Assembly: GCF_011305415.1 (NCBI RefSeq)
Contig: NZ_JAANOQ010000008.1
Location: 62,001-126,000 of the forward strand
Length of the DNA stretch: 64,000 bases
Direction of reading: 5' to 3'
Source: Flavobacterium bernardetii
GTDB lineage: Bacteria > Bacteroidota > Bacteroidia > Flavobacteriales > Flavobacteriaceae
Part shown: positions 51,658 to 60,559 of the stretch, in pieces
How positions within the stretch are numbered: position 1 is the first letter of the stretch
How the letters are laid out: the number at the start of each line of letters is the position of its first letter
Notes under the pieces: generated by a model
Seen by the model: only the letters and a program-made list of their open reading frames with translations
Databases searched by the model: none
What the model was told of the DNA's origin: nothing
Translations under genes and position numbers: made by a program

Positions 51658-52929
51658 ATGGCATATTTATTTACGTCGGAATCTGTTAGTGAAGGACATC
51701 CAGACAAAATTGCAGATCAAATTAGTGATGCATTAATTGACAACTTTTTAGCATTTGACCCAGCGTCAAAAGTAGCTTGTGAAACTTTAGTAACAACTGG
51801 ACAAGTAATTTTAGCTGGTGAAGTAAAGTCTTCTACTTATTTAGATGTTCAAACTATTGCACGTGATGTAATCAGAAAAATTGGTTACACAAAAAGCGAA
51901 TATATGTTTGAAGCAAACTCTTGTGGAGTTTTATCTGCAATTCATGATCAATCTGATGATATTAACAGAGGTGTTGACAGAGCTGCTGCAACTGATTTCG
52001 AATCAAAAGCAAATGCACAAGGAGCAGGTGACCAAGGAATTATGTTTGGTTATGCTACGAATGAAACGGTTGATTTAATGCCATTAGCTTTAGACTTAGC
52101 TCATAAATTATTACAAGAATTAGCAGAATTAAGAAGAGAAAATTCAGCTATTACTTATTTACGTCCTGATGCAAAATCTCAAGTAACATTAGAATATAAC
52201 GACGATAACATTCCTGTTAGAATTGACTCAATTGTAGTTTCAACTCAGCATGATGATTTTGACGAAGAAACTTCTATGTTAGCAAAAATTAAGAAAGATA
52301 TTATTGACATCTTAATTCCTAGAATTTTAGCGAAATATCCTCAATACGCTCATTTATTTAATGACAAAATTGAATACCACATTAACCCAACTGGAAAATT
52401 CGTAATTGGTGGACCACACGGAGATACTGGATTAACAGGTAGAAAAATTATTGTGGATACTTATGGTGGAAAAGGCGCTCACGGTGGTGGTGCTTTTTCT
52501 GGAAAAGACCCAAGTAAAGTAGATAGAAGTGCCGCTTATGCTGCACGTCATATTGCTAAAAACCTAGTAGCTGCTGGTATAGCTAGTGAAGTTTTAGTTC
52601 AAGTTTCTTATGCTATTGGTGTTGCAAAACCTTGTAACATTTATGTAAACACTTACGGAACAGCTAAAAATGGTTTATTGGATTCTCAAATTTCTGATAA
52701 AGTAGCGCAATTGTTTGACTTAAGACCTTACGCAATTGAGCAAAACTTAAAATTAAGAACTCCAATTTATAGTGAAACTGCAGCTTACGGACACATGGGA
52801 CGTAAAAATGAAGTAGTGACTAAAACGTTTAAATCTCCAAATGGTGATATTAAAACGATTGAGGTAGAATTATTCACTTGGGAAAAATTAGACAGAGTTG
52901 CAGATATTAAAACTGCTTTTGGAATATAA
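51658..52929 (+). CDS. metK: S-adenosylmethionine synthetase
   Basis: A 423-residue methionine adenosyltransferase that makes SAM from methionine and ATP. Motifs: SEGHPDK (residues 11-17), [12 protein letters not shown] (from about 122) and the P-loop-like [16 protein letters not shown] (from about 277). It is slightly longer than the E. coli enzyme (384), as usual in this group. A SAM-II riboswitch and strong promoter precede it, and a long palindromic terminator follows at 52989-53026, so it is a single-gene unit under product control. Confidence 0.97.
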   Translation: MAYLFTSESVSEGHPDKIADQISDALIDNFLAFDPASKVACETLVTTGQVILAGEVKSSTYLDVQTIARDVIRKIGYTKSEYMFEANSCGVLSAIHDQSDDINRGVDRAAATDFESKANAQGAGDQGIMFGYATNETVDLMPLALDLAHKLLQELAELRRENSAITYLRPDAKSQVTLEYNDDNIPVRIDSIVVSTQHDDFDEETSMLAKIKKDIIDILIPRILAKYPQYAHLFNDKIEYHINPTGKFVIGGPHGDTGLTGRKIIVDTYGGKGAHGGGAFSGKDPSKVDRSAAYAARHIAKNLVAAGIASEVLVQVSYAIGVAKPCNIYVNTYGTAKNGLLDSQISDKVAQLFDLRPYAIEQNLKLRTPIYSETAAYGHMGRKNEVVTKTFKSPNGDIKTIEVELFTWEKLDRVADIKTAFGI

Positions 52930-52930
52930 A

Positions 52931-52965
52931 GCCTCACCCCAACCCTCTCCAAAGGAGAGGGAGCA
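52931..52965. repeat. Dispersed hairpin repeat (CCCTCTCC/GGAGAGGG) after metK
   Basis: CCCTCTCC (52943-52950), AAA, GGAGAGGG (52954-52961) is a perfect 8-bp hairpin, unusually GC-rich for this window, preceded by CCTCACCCCAA. I recall very similar short elements between genes in many Bacteroidetes genomes; no function is known to me. Confidence 0.5.
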
Positions 52966-52988
52966 AGAAAAGCTAAATATATTACATA

Positions 52989-53026
52989 AAAAAATCCCGA
53001 TTTTCAATTGAAAATCGGGATTTTTT
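52989..53026. terminator. Long palindromic terminator of metK
   Basis: A perfect palindrome with 19-bp arms centred at 53007/53008 (core ATCCCGATTTTC and its complement, flanked by A and T runs). Nearly the same sequence occurs at 55795-55832. The remaining gap to 53168 is AT-rich with no ORF I can support. Confidence 0.85.
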
Positions 53027-53168
53027 ATTTTAAATTAGCATGCTCACAAAAACAAGATCCGACTTTACGTAATTTTAATAAAACACAATCAATACAATAA
53101 TTAAAAGTGATTTTTAATATTTTTTTAAAATTAAAATCTGCTTAATCTACTTACATTTAATAATCATT

Positions 53169-53753
53169 ATGGAATTAATAGCGCTTCTTTTTAACTTAAT
53201 ATTTTCCTTAGTTAAATTGGCAATTCTTACTAGCGTACATGCAACCATTTCCTTGTTTTTGTTTAATTTATTAAATATTTTTTATCCAAAAAACCAGTTT
53301 TCTAAAATCGCAGAAAACAAGACTCTGTATTGGTTTAAAAGTAGTCTTGTAATTTCTATATTTATTTTTATATTTTCGTTTACTTATTGGGGAGATAACG
53401 GTGTTTTTAACACTTACAGAATCCCATTAGGTTACGAAAGAGAGATTTTAGAATCTAATGACGGCTTAGGACATGAACTAATTGGATGTCCAGAATCTTT
53501 AGGGGATTTTACTATAACGGAAAATAATGTCTGTGGTTACAAAGCAACTTATGTAGGGGATAGTTTTAAAACTAAAAGCGACGTATTCCTTGTTTGGAAT
53601 TTAGAAACCAACAAAGTCAAAGTTTTTAAAACTCAACAAGAATATACTGATTATGCAAAAAACCATCATTTACCAACAGAAGAGAATTTTAAAACTTTCG
53701 ATGAGAACTATTCGAACTATTGGGATAATTTAACTTACTACTTCATAATTTAA
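53169..53753 (+). CDS. Membrane-anchored protein of unknown function
   Basis: A 194-residue protein with two N-terminal membrane helices (about 1-37, LLFNLIFSLVKLAILTSVHA, and 58-75, SLVISIFIFIFSFTYW) and a soluble C-terminal part of about 110 residues with YRIPLGYEREI and a Cys pair (GCPESLGD, NVCGYKA). I do not recognise a family. The next gene begins 15 bp later in the same direction and is also a membrane protein. Confidence 0.65.
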   Translation: MELIALLFNLIFSLVKLAILTSVHATISLFLFNLLNIFYPKNQFSKIAENKTLYWFKSSLVISIFIFIFSFTYWGDNGVFNTYRIPLGYEREILESNDGLGHELIGCPESLGDFTITENNVCGYKATYVGDSFKTKSDVFLVWNLETNKVKVFKTQQEYTDYAKNHHLPTEENFKTFDENYSNYWDNLTYYFII

Positions 53754-53767
53754 AAAGCAACCTATTT

Positions 53768-54748
53768 ATGAATATCATAAAAAAAGAATATATCGGAATT
53801 TTGTTAGGTGCATTGTATACCATATTATTTCGGTATCTAGATGGATTTCATTTTGAAAGTGTTTTAATTACCATTGATTTTAGTGTCAACTCCTTTACCT
53901 TTTTTTTATTGGTGCCGATGGTAGTTGGGATTCTACCAATTCTGATTGCGCAAAATGAGATTGACAATTCGAGATGGAAACATTTTCTTTACCCAATAAT
54001 CAGTAATTTATTTTTCATTGTTTATGCACTCCTTTTTAAACTAGAAGATTTAGGATGCGGCATAATAATCTTGCCTCCTTTACTACTTGTTTCTGGTATT
54101 ATTGGTTTGTTAGTTGGCTTGCTTCTTAAGAGAAAAAACAATAATAAATTATATTCCGTTTTATTCCTGCCTTTTTTATTTGTTCCAATAGAAAATTTAA
54201 TTACAAATCAAGATATTAGTCATGATGTTGAATCAAATATTATCATAAACAACAACAGTACTTATATTTGGAATAATATTATTGAAGTGCCAGAAATTAA
54301 AAAACATGAATACCAACGCGGCTTTTTTAGTTATATCGGTATTCCCTATCCAATAAAATCGAAAATCGAAATTATCGGTAATGAAAAATTCAGAATGGGC
54401 TATTTTTCTGACGGATTAATATTGGCAGAATCTATCGAAGAAATGGAGCCGAATAAAATGATTCGTTTCAAAATCCATATTGATAAATCGAAATTGAGAA
54501 ACACTCCAATGGACCAACATGTATTAAAAAATGATTACTTTCAATTTAGTTCTATTTCTTATCATTTAAAACAAGTAGGAAATGGACAAACAAAATTAAC
54601 TCTCAAATGCAAATACAAAATTAATTCGATGATGAATGCTTATGCTAATTTTTGGGCTTACCATATTATCAAAGACTTTGAAGTAAGACTTTTAAACGCA
54701 TTACAAGTAAAATTTGATCGTAAAGTATTAAAAACTGTTCATTCTTAA
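53768..54748 (+). CDS. Polytopic membrane protein with SRPBCC-like C-terminal domain
   Basis: A 326-residue protein. Residues 1-145 contain four to five membrane helices (IGILLGALYTILF, FTFFLLVPMVVGILPILI, LFFIVYALLF, LPPLLLVSGIIGLLVGLLL). Residues about 160-320 resemble the SRPBCC/polyketide-cyclase fold (YIWNNIIEVPEI at the start, then FQFSSISYHLKQVGNGQTKLTLKCKY and a C-terminal helix NFWAYHIIKDFEVRLLNALQ). SRPBCC domains bind hydrophobic ligands. Function unknown; paired with the gene upstream. Confidence 0.65.
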   Translation: MNIIKKEYIGILLGALYTILFRYLDGFHFESVLITIDFSVNSFTFFLLVPMVVGILPILIAQNEIDNSRWKHFLYPIISNLFFIVYALLFKLEDLGCGIIILPPLLLVSGIIGLLVGLLLKRKNNNKLYSVLFLPFLFVPIENLITNQDISHDVESNIIINNNSTYIWNNIIEVPEIKKHEYQRGFFSYIGIPYPIKSKIEIIGNEKFRMGYFSDGLILAESIEEMEPNKMIRFKIHIDKSKLRNTPMDQHVLKNDYFQFSSISYHLKQVGNGQTKLTLKCKYKINSMMNAYANFWAYHIIKDFEVRLLNALQVKFDRKVLKTVHS

Positions 54749-54854
54749 AAATTGAAATTCCTGCAACCAATAGTTCTCCTCCTTTTATAATAGTTTCAAG
54801 TGTTTGTGCTTGAATGAAGTTGGAGAAGAGTAGTAATAATATTATCTTTTTCAA
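54669..54854 (-). pseudogene. Possible 5' remnant of a secreted-protein gene
   Basis: A 61-codon frame starts with a convincing signal peptide (MKKIILLLLFSNFIQAQ), then TLETIIKGGELLVAGISIFK, but soon turns into sequence that overlaps the end of the convergent 53768-54748 gene by 80 bp. This looks like the beginning of a gene cut off by the neighbour, or a chance ORF. No downstream part was found. Confidence 0.3.
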
Positions 54855-55015
54855 TTATTCTTATTTTTTAGAAAAATTCATTGAATCTCAAATATGAATA
54901 AAATAAAATATTTAACTTTATTATTAGTATTAAAGATGTTAATATCAAAAACTATTATTTGAAATTAAATTTTTAAAAATAACACTTAAAGATTTTAAAA
55001 CTATATAATAACAAT

Positions 55016-55195
55016 CTAAACCAATGAATTATATAACAAAAAAGACAATATTATCATTAAAATCAATATCACTATATCAAGTGAAATATTTTTCTTTTTT
55101 ATATATTCATCATTTTTAAACGACCGATAAATCTGGTTTGCTTTTAAAAATAATGTTGTTAGAATTAAAGAAATAATACTATATTTATATATCAT
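55016..55195 (-). CDS. Small two-helix membrane protein, candidate immunity protein
   Basis: A 59-residue ORF too short for many gene callers. It has a hydrophobic N-terminus (IISLILTTLFLKA), a charged middle (YRSFKNDEYIKKKN) and a second helix (DIVILILMIILSFLLY). It starts 18 bp after the stop of the bacteriocin-like gene at 55214-55549 on the same strand. Small membrane proteins immediately downstream of bacteriocin genes are often immunity factors; here that is an inference from layout alone. Confidence 0.45.
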   Translation of the reverse strand: MIYKYSIISLILTTLFLKANQIYRSFKNDEYIKKKNISLDIVILILMIILSFLLYNSLV

Positions 55196-55213
55196 ACTTT
55201 CTGAATTAGATTA

Positions 55214-55549
55214 TTAATTTTGATATGCTTCGTTCATACACAAACCAAAAGATATTACAGCAATACCAACTCCTATTGGTCCTAGAAATCTTTTTGCAAC
55301 ACCAGTAAAAGCAGTAGTCATTGCGCCTATCGACCAGCTAGAAGCGCCTGAGAAAGCTAAAGAATTTAGAGCATCTGCCCCAATTGCACCTAAAGCACAA
55401 TTAATGAACTCGTTTCTGCTTATTTTTGATGTTTCGCTAGATTGAATTATTGCTAATTCTCCTTTTTCTATAGGTAAATTAGGAGAAAAGCTACTATAAA
55501 AAATCAAATCAACATCTTCAATTGAAGTTAAAAAAATATTTTTTAACAT
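55214..55549 (-). CDS. Bacteriocin-like small protein with Gly/Ala-rich hydrophobic half
   Basis: A 111-residue protein. The N-terminal half is polar (IEKGELAIIQSSETSKISRNEF). The C-terminal half, NCALGAIGADAL, then SSWSIGAMTTAF and KRFLGPIGVGIAVISFGLC, is rich in Gly, Ala and hydrophobic residues, a composition typical of class II bacteriocins or of small helical pore-forming peptides. I see no double-Gly leader site that I would call with confidence. Tiny membrane ORFs lie on both sides on the same strand. The function is a hypothesis. Confidence 0.55.
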   Translation of the reverse strand: MLKNIFLTSIEDVDLIFYSSFSPNLPIEKGELAIIQSSETSKISRNEFINCALGAIGADALNSLAFSGASSWSIGAMTTAFTGVAKRFLGPIGVGIAVISFGLCMNEAYQN

Positions 55550-55559
55550 TTAAAATGCA

Positions 55560-55712
55560 TTATAACTGTTTAATTAGAATAAAATAGACATAATAGGACG
55601 TGATAACAAACCCTAAAAACATTATTAAATCTAAAAAAGTATCACTTACTTTTTTAGATTGTTTTTCTTTTACTTTATTATAAATGTTATTTATCCAATT
55701 TATAAATAACAA
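55560..55712 (-). CDS. Small membrane ORF upstream of the bacteriocin-like gene (TTG start, doubtful)
   Basis: About 50 codons with hydrophobic ends (LLFINWINNIYN and FLDLIMFLGFVITSYYVYFIL) around a basic middle (KVKEKQSKK). There is no ATG near the 5' end, so a TTG is assumed. Its plan, helix-basic-helix, resembles the 59-residue ORF on the other side of the bacteriocin-like gene. Confidence 0.3.
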   Translation of the reverse strand: MLFINWINNIYNKVKEKQSKKVSDTFLDLIMFLGFVITSYYVYFILIKQL

Positions 55713-55794
55713 GCCAAAAAAGAGTTTAAAAAAAATTTCCTTTTACTATATTTTAATCATTATTTTCTCCATATAAACAATAAACTTTAAGCAT

Positions 55795-55832
55795 AAAAAA
55801 TCCCGACTTTCAATTGAAAATCGGGATTTTTA
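55795..55832. terminator. Palindromic terminator after accD
   Basis: AAAAAATCCCGACTTTCAA and its complement, centred at 55813/55814 (one G-U on the minus strand), followed by a U-run for leftward transcription. It nearly duplicates the metK terminator at 52989-53026. Confidence 0.8.
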
Positions 55833-55836
55833 TATT

Positions 55837-56691
55837 TTATCTAATTTCTTGATTTAAGATTAAATCAACATACATGTTAATTTTGTCTTTTAATTCTTTT
55901 CTGTGCGAAATGAAATCTAAGAAACCGTGGTCTAATAAGAACTCAGAAGTTTGAAAACCTTCAGGTAAATCTTTTCCAGTTGTATCTCTTACCACACGTG
56001 GTCCAGCAAAAGCTACTAAAGCTCCAGGTTCTGCGATATTGATATCTCCTAACATGGCATAAGAAGCCGTAGTTCCACCAGTTGTTGGATCTGTACATAA
56101 TGAAATGTATGGTAATTGTGCCTCTGCTAATTGTGCTAATTTTGCTGAAGTTTTTGCTAATTGCATTAATGATTGTGCTGCTTCCATCATACGAGCACCA
56201 CCCGATTTTGAAATCATTACAAATGGTAATTTATGTTTCATAGAATAATTGATTCCACGAGCAATTTTTTCACCTACAACTGCACCCATTGAACCACCAA
56301 TAAAAGCAAAATCCATACAACAAATAACGATGTCGTTACCTTTTGATTTTCCAACTGCAGTTCTCACCGCGTCTTTTAGTTTTGTTTTTTCAGAAACTTC
56401 TTTTAAACGGTCGCTATATTTTTTAGTATCTACGAAATTTAATGAATCTACAGAAGTTAAATTCGCATCTAATTCTTCAAATACGTTATCGTCGAATAAA
56501 ATTTGAAAATATTCAGCACTACCAATTCTTACATGATAATCATCTTCTGGACTCACCCATAAGTTTCTTTCTAATTCATCAGAATCAACAATTTTTCCTG
56601 TTGGAGATTTATACCACAATCCTTTTGGAACATCTTTTTTATCTTCAGTTGCGGTGGTAATTCCTTTTTCTTTTCTTTTAAACCAAGCCAT
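55837..56691 (-). CDS. accD: Acetyl-CoA carboxylase carboxyltransferase beta subunit, lacking the zinc ribbon cysteines
   Basis: A 284-residue AccD, which with AccA transfers the carboxyl group from biotin to acetyl-CoA. The core is clear ([70 protein letters not shown]). In E. coli the N-terminus binds zinc through two Cys pairs; here the matching region (residues about 27-51) reads [13 protein letters not shown] and WVSPEDDYH with no Cys, so zinc should not bind. It precedes a long palindromic terminator; fbaA lies upstream on the same strand. Confidence 0.93.
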   Translation of the reverse strand: MAWFKRKEKGITTATEDKKDVPKGLWYKSPTGKIVDSDELERNLWVSPEDDYHVRIGSAEYFQILFDDNVFEELDANLTSVDSLNFVDTKKYSDRLKEVSEKTKLKDAVRTAVGKSKGNDIVICCMDFAFIGGSMGAVVGEKIARGINYSMKHKLPFVMISKSGGARMMEAAQSLMQLAKTSAKLAQLAEAQLPYISLCTDPTTGGTTASYAMLGDINIAEPGALVAFAGPRVVRDTTGKDLPEGFQTSEFLLDHGFLDFISHRKELKDKINMYVDLILNQEIR

Positions 56692-56698
56692 AATATTA

Positions 56699-56730
56699 AG
56701 TTAGAAGTCGGAAATTAGAAGTTAGAAGTT
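56699..56730. repeat. Heptanucleotide array upstream of accD
   Basis: AGAAGTC, GGAAATT, AGAAGTT, AGAAGTT fill exactly four 7-bp units at 56703-56730, immediately 5' of the accD start. Confidence 0.75.
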
Positions 56731-56780
56731 GCCTTCGTTGCTACTAATTTCATACTATTTTTAATTTATTTTAATTTTTG

Positions 56781-56836
56781 ATTTGAAGTTTGGAGATGGA
56801 AAAAGCTTCCTGCTTCAAACTTCAAACTTCCTGCTT
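56781..56836. repeat. Inverted heptanucleotide arrays after fbaA
   Basis: CTTCCTG, CTTCAAA, CTTCAAA, CTTCCTG occupy exactly four 7-bp units (56806-56833), opposed by TTTGAAG, TTTGGAG to their left. GAAGTTTG (56785-56792) and CAAACTTC can pair, giving a hairpin near the end of fbaA. Confidence 0.7.
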
Positions 56837-57902
56837 ATAATGTATTCACGTTATTTAAATCGGCGAAAGCCTGTTCTAATCTTTTGTTAAAAGTTAATTC
56901 CCCTTCACGAATCCATTTTCTTGGATCGTAATATTTTTTATTTGGAAGTTCGCTTCCTTCTGGATTTCCAATTTGAGTTTTTAAATATTCGATGTTATTT
57001 GTGATATAATCTCTAGCACCTTCAGTGAAAGCAAATTGTAAATCAGTATCAATATTCATCTTAATTACCCCGTAAGAAATAGCTTCTCTAATTTCTTCTA
57101 AAGTTGAACCAGAACCACCGTGGAAAACAAAATCTACTGGATTTGGACCTGTATTGAATTTATTTTGAACGAATTCTTGAGAATTTTTTAAGATTTTCGG
57201 AGTTAATTTCACATTTCCTGGCTTGTAAACACCGTGAACATTTCCGAAAGAAGCTGCGATGGTGAAACGTGGACTAATTTTCATTAATTCTTCGTATGCA
57301 TAAGAAACTTCTTCTGGTTGTGTGTATAATTTAGAGCTATCTACATCTGTATTATCTACACCATCTTCTTCTCCACCAGTAATACCTAATTCGATTTCTA
57401 AAGTCATACCCATTTTACTCATACGAGCTAGATATTGTTTACAAAGTTCGATATTTTCTTCAATTGGCTCTTCTGATAAGTCAATCATATGAGAAGAATA
57501 TAATGGTTTTCCTGTAGCTGCGAAATGTTTTTCAGACGCATCTAACAAACCATCAATCCAAGGTAATATTTTTTTAGCACAATGGTCAGTATGTAAAATT
57601 ACAGTTGCACCATAAGCTTCTGCCAAAGTGTGAACATGAATTGCACCTGCAATTGAACCTAAAATAGCTGATTTTTCATCAACATTAGAAAGTCCTTTTC
57701 CTGCGTTAAATTGTCCACCACCATTAGAAAACTGAATAATCACTGGAGCATTTAATTTTGCTGCTGTTTCTAAAACACCATTTACAGTGCTATTTCCTGT
57801 TACATTAACTGCAGGTAAAGCGAAGCCTTTTTCTTTTGCATATCTAAAAATTTCTTGAACTTGATCTCCTGTAGCTACTCCTGGTTTAATAGTATGACTC
57901 AT
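56835..57902 (-). CDS. fbaA: Class II fructose-bisphosphate aldolase
   Basis: A 355-residue zinc-dependent aldolase that interconverts fructose 1,6-bisphosphate with two triose phosphates. Zinc ligands and active site are in VILHTDHCAKKILPW, ELGITGGEEDGVDN, FGNVHGVYKPGN and VFHGGSGSTLEEI. The length and the internal insertions match the E. coli FbaA type. It lies upstream of accD with a repeat-filled gap of about 140 bp. Confidence 0.95.
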   Translation of the reverse strand: MSHTIKPGVATGDQVQEIFRYAKEKGFALPAVNVTGNSTVNGVLETAAKLNAPVIIQFSNGGGQFNAGKGLSNVDEKSAILGSIAGAIHVHTLAEAYGATVILHTDHCAKKILPWIDGLLDASEKHFAATGKPLYSSHMIDLSEEPIEENIELCKQYLARMSKMGMTLEIELGITGGEEDGVDNTDVDSSKLYTQPEEVSYAYEELMKISPRFTIAASFGNVHGVYKPGNVKLTPKILKNSQEFVQNKFNTGPNPVDFVFHGGSGSTLEEIREAISYGVIKMNIDTDLQFAFTEGARDYITNNIEYLKTQIGNPEGSELPNKKYYDPRKWIREGELTFNKRLEQAFADLNNVNTL

Positions 57903-57971
57903 AGTGCGTTTTTTTATTTAATAATTTAAGTGTTGTTGTTTAGATTTACAAAAGTAATAATTTTATTAATT

Positions 57972-60545
57972 TTAAAAAGGATAATTGATACCTATATTAA
58001 AAACTGTTTTAGACAAGCTCATATCTTTTAGCCATCTTTCTGAATATTCTTTTGCTGGATTGTAGGCTTTGAATCCGAAATCACCACGAACAACAAAGAA
58101 ACCAAAATCATAACGAAGTCCAAAACCAGTACCTAAAGCAAATTCTTGAATGGATTTAGTTCCTTTAAATTTTAGTTTTTCATCTTCTACGTTATCAAAA
58201 ACATTCCAAATATTACCTGCATCTGTAAATAATGCTCCGTTTAAGCTATTAAAAATATTAAATCTGTATTCTAAATTTAAAGAGAATTTTAAATTGGCTT
58301 CGTTGAAATCATTCACACTTTTACTAGCTCCTGGACCTAATGAATAAGCTTGCCAACCACGATTGTCATTACTTCCTCCAGCAAAATAACTTCGTGAAAA
58401 CGGTACTGAATTAGAATTCCCGTATGGAACCGCAATTCCTCCAAAGAACCTAAAAGCTAAAGAACTCTTTTTATACAAATGCAAATGTTTAATGTATTCG
58501 AATTCCGTTTTTACATATTGTGCATACTCTACACCAAATAAAGTTCTTTTGTTATTATCACTGAAAGCCTCATTTTTCTGTTTGGCAATTATATTTAAAA
58601 TATTACCTGAACTTTCAACTTTTGCTTTAATATTATAAAACTCTATATCATTAAAATCTTTTTTCGTACTTAAATTATACGAGAAACTTGATGATAAAAT
58701 TAAGTTATTTTCAATTAGTCTTTTTCTTCTTTCTCCAATAGTATTGATGGTTTTAAAGTCATCTTCATTACTAATTGGAATTCCTCCATAAGAAACTTGA
58801 TTTAAAAATTCTGCAGCTCCAGGAAGTGTTAAGTTTCCATTTTCATCTACAAACTCTACGTTTGTATTATAGATTTGAGCCAAATTATTCAAAGTCTCGT
58901 ATGAATAATTATACACATTGAAATAATTATCAATATTTAAATTTCTCACAAATTGCAAATTAAACAAATCGAACCTATATTTTTTAGTTTCGTCTTTGTT
59001 CAGCCCCCAATCGTAATAAAAACTTCCGTTATAATTTTCTTTATCTAAACCAATATTTGTTTGTTTCGAAAGTCCTAAAGTAATGGCTGTACTAGGTAAA
59101 GATTCTTTTTTAATAAATTTTCTGGTATTAAGTGGAAAGAAAATTCTAGGGAAAGTTAATTTTACATTTCCACCATATTCTAAAATATTAAAAAAGGCAT
59201 TTGTACTATTTTTTATACTTGGATCGGTTGAAGTTCCTATATTTCCTCGAATAGAAAAATCTAAAATTTCGGCGCCTTTAAATAAATTTCTAAAAGTAAT
59301 TCCTGTAAATCCGGAAATACCAAATTGTTGAATATTGGAGTGCGTTAAATCACCTTTAATATTAAATTGGTATTTTTTCAATGGTGTTAAAACGATATTT
59401 GCAATCAATCCGTTACCACTAGCGTCTTCTACATATTGAATTCTTGGAAACGAAAACACCCTTAAATTAGACAATGCTCTTGTGGTTAAAGTTTTATCTT
59501 TATCACTAAACAATTGGCCTTCTTCAATAAAAATCGCATTTGTTAATGCTTTTGGTTTGTATTTTAATTTTCCAGAACTGTAGAAATTAAATTTTCTGTA
59601 AGAAACACTATCAATACCAACGGCTTTTTCTTTAACTTGTTTATCAGTAAAAATATTGACTTTACTAATTTTATACAATTTAAAAGGTTCTGTATAACTA
59701 GAATCCCCCTTTTTTACAAGTCTGTTTCCAATATTAATAGCAATATTTAATGTGTTTTTAGGCTTGTCAATTGTATCTGCATCTGGAATTTTTATGTGAT
59801 TTTCTTGAAAATGAAACAATCCACGATTTCTAAATTCAGTTGCAATTCGCTTTTTCTCATTAATAATATTTTCTAAATTAAAAGCTTCACCACTTTTAAT
59901 CAATGTACTATTTGAAATTTGATAGTATAACGAATCTACAACAGTAGATTCGATATTTCTAAAAATACTATCAATTATATATGGTTTACCTGAAACAATA
60001 TCATAAGAAATTTTTACTTTCTGATTTTTTAAAGAATCGATTTTTGAAGTTATTTTTGCATCAAAAAATCCTCTGTTTTTATAATACTTAAACAATCTTT
60101 TTTCCGATTTTCTTACACTTGAAGTATCTAAAACAGAAGGTGCTTCCCCAATTTCTTTAAAAAAATTACTATATCCAGAAACAAAAAAAGATTTTCCCAA
60201 ACGATTTACTTGCTTTTTTGAATACAGCTTTGTCATTCTTTTAATTCGGTTTGGTTTTTTTAACAACCAAGCATTGTAGGAAGAGTCCGCATTTTTTTTA
60301 CTTAAATTATAAATCTGTAAACGCGGTTTAAAACCCAATAATTTACTATTTGGTTTTTGATATAATTGAATGTGCAGACCTTCTGAGTTTGAAGATTTGC
60401 CATTTACAATAATTTCGTTGTCATGAATAAGCAATTGTTTCTTTTGAATCTTTCTTACTTCAGAACATGAGTAAAAAAATATTCCTAAAAGAAAAAATAG
60501 TACTATTTTTGATGTGAGTTTTCTCAAACTTATAATTTTATTCAA
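57972..60545 (-). CDS. tamL: TamL-like outer-membrane lipoprotein (BamA/TamA superfamily)
   Basis: About 857 residues. A lipoprotein signal ends in GIFFYSC, so the N-terminus is probably lipidated, the mark of the Bacteroidetes TamL variant of TamA. POTRA-like repeats cover about 100-390 and a 16-strand surface antigen (D15) barrel forms the rest, with RSYFAGGSNDNRGWQAYSLGPG near the end and the terminal aromatic strand NIGINYPF. It probably helps insert or export outer-membrane proteins. No ATG is available: both 60545 and 60527 are TTG, and a TATTTTTG box overlapping 60543-60550 favours the later one. The divergent trmH gene starts only 14 bp away; porT follows, the same order I recall from F. 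johnsoniae. Confidence 0.85.
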   Translation of the reverse strand: MNKIISLRKLTSKIVLFFLLGIFFYSCSEVRKIQKKQLLIHDNEIIVNGKSSNSEGLHIQLYQKPNSKLLGFKPRLQIYNLSKKNADSSYNAWLLKKPNRIKRMTKLYSKKQVNRLGKSFFVSGYSNFFKEIGEAPSVLDTSSVRKSEKRLFKYYKNRGFFDAKITSKIDSLKNQKVKISYDIVSGKPYIIDSIFRNIESTVVDSLYYQISNSTLIKSGEAFNLENIINEKKRIATEFRNRGLFHFQENHIKIPDADTIDKPKNTLNIAINIGNRLVKKGDSSYTEPFKLYKISKVNIFTDKQVKEKAVGIDSVSYRKFNFYSSGKLKYKPKALTNAIFIEEGQLFSDKDKTLTTRALSNLRVFSFPRIQYVEDASGNGLIANIVLTPLKKYQFNIKGDLTHSNIQQFGISGFTGITFRNLFKGAEILDFSIRGNIGTSTDPSIKNSTNAFFNILEYGGNVKLTFPRIFFPLNTRKFIKKESLPSTAITLGLSKQTNIGLDKENYNGSFYYDWGLNKDETKKYRFDLFNLQFVRNLNIDNYFNVYNYSYETLNNLAQIYNTNVEFVDENGNLTLPGAAEFLNQVSYGGIPISNEDDFKTINTIGERRKRLIENNLILSSSFSYNLSTKKDFNDIEFYNIKAKVESSGNILNIIAKQKNEAFSDNNKRTLFGVEYAQYVKTEFEYIKHLHLYKKSSLAFRFFGGIAVPYGNSNSVPFSRSYFAGGSNDNRGWQAYSLGPGASKSVNDFNEANLKFSLNLEYRFNIFNSLNGALFTDAGNIWNVFDNVEDEKLKFKGTKSIQEFALGTGFGLRYDFGFFVVRGDFGFKAYNPAKEYSERWLKDMSLSKTVFNIGINYPF

Positions 60546-60559
60546 AAATACAATTTTTT

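Noticed and set aside
54895..54963. 22-codon hydrophobic ORF on the plus strand
   Set aside because: Too short, no leader-type codon run, no terminator behind it; typical of AT-rich noncoding DNA.
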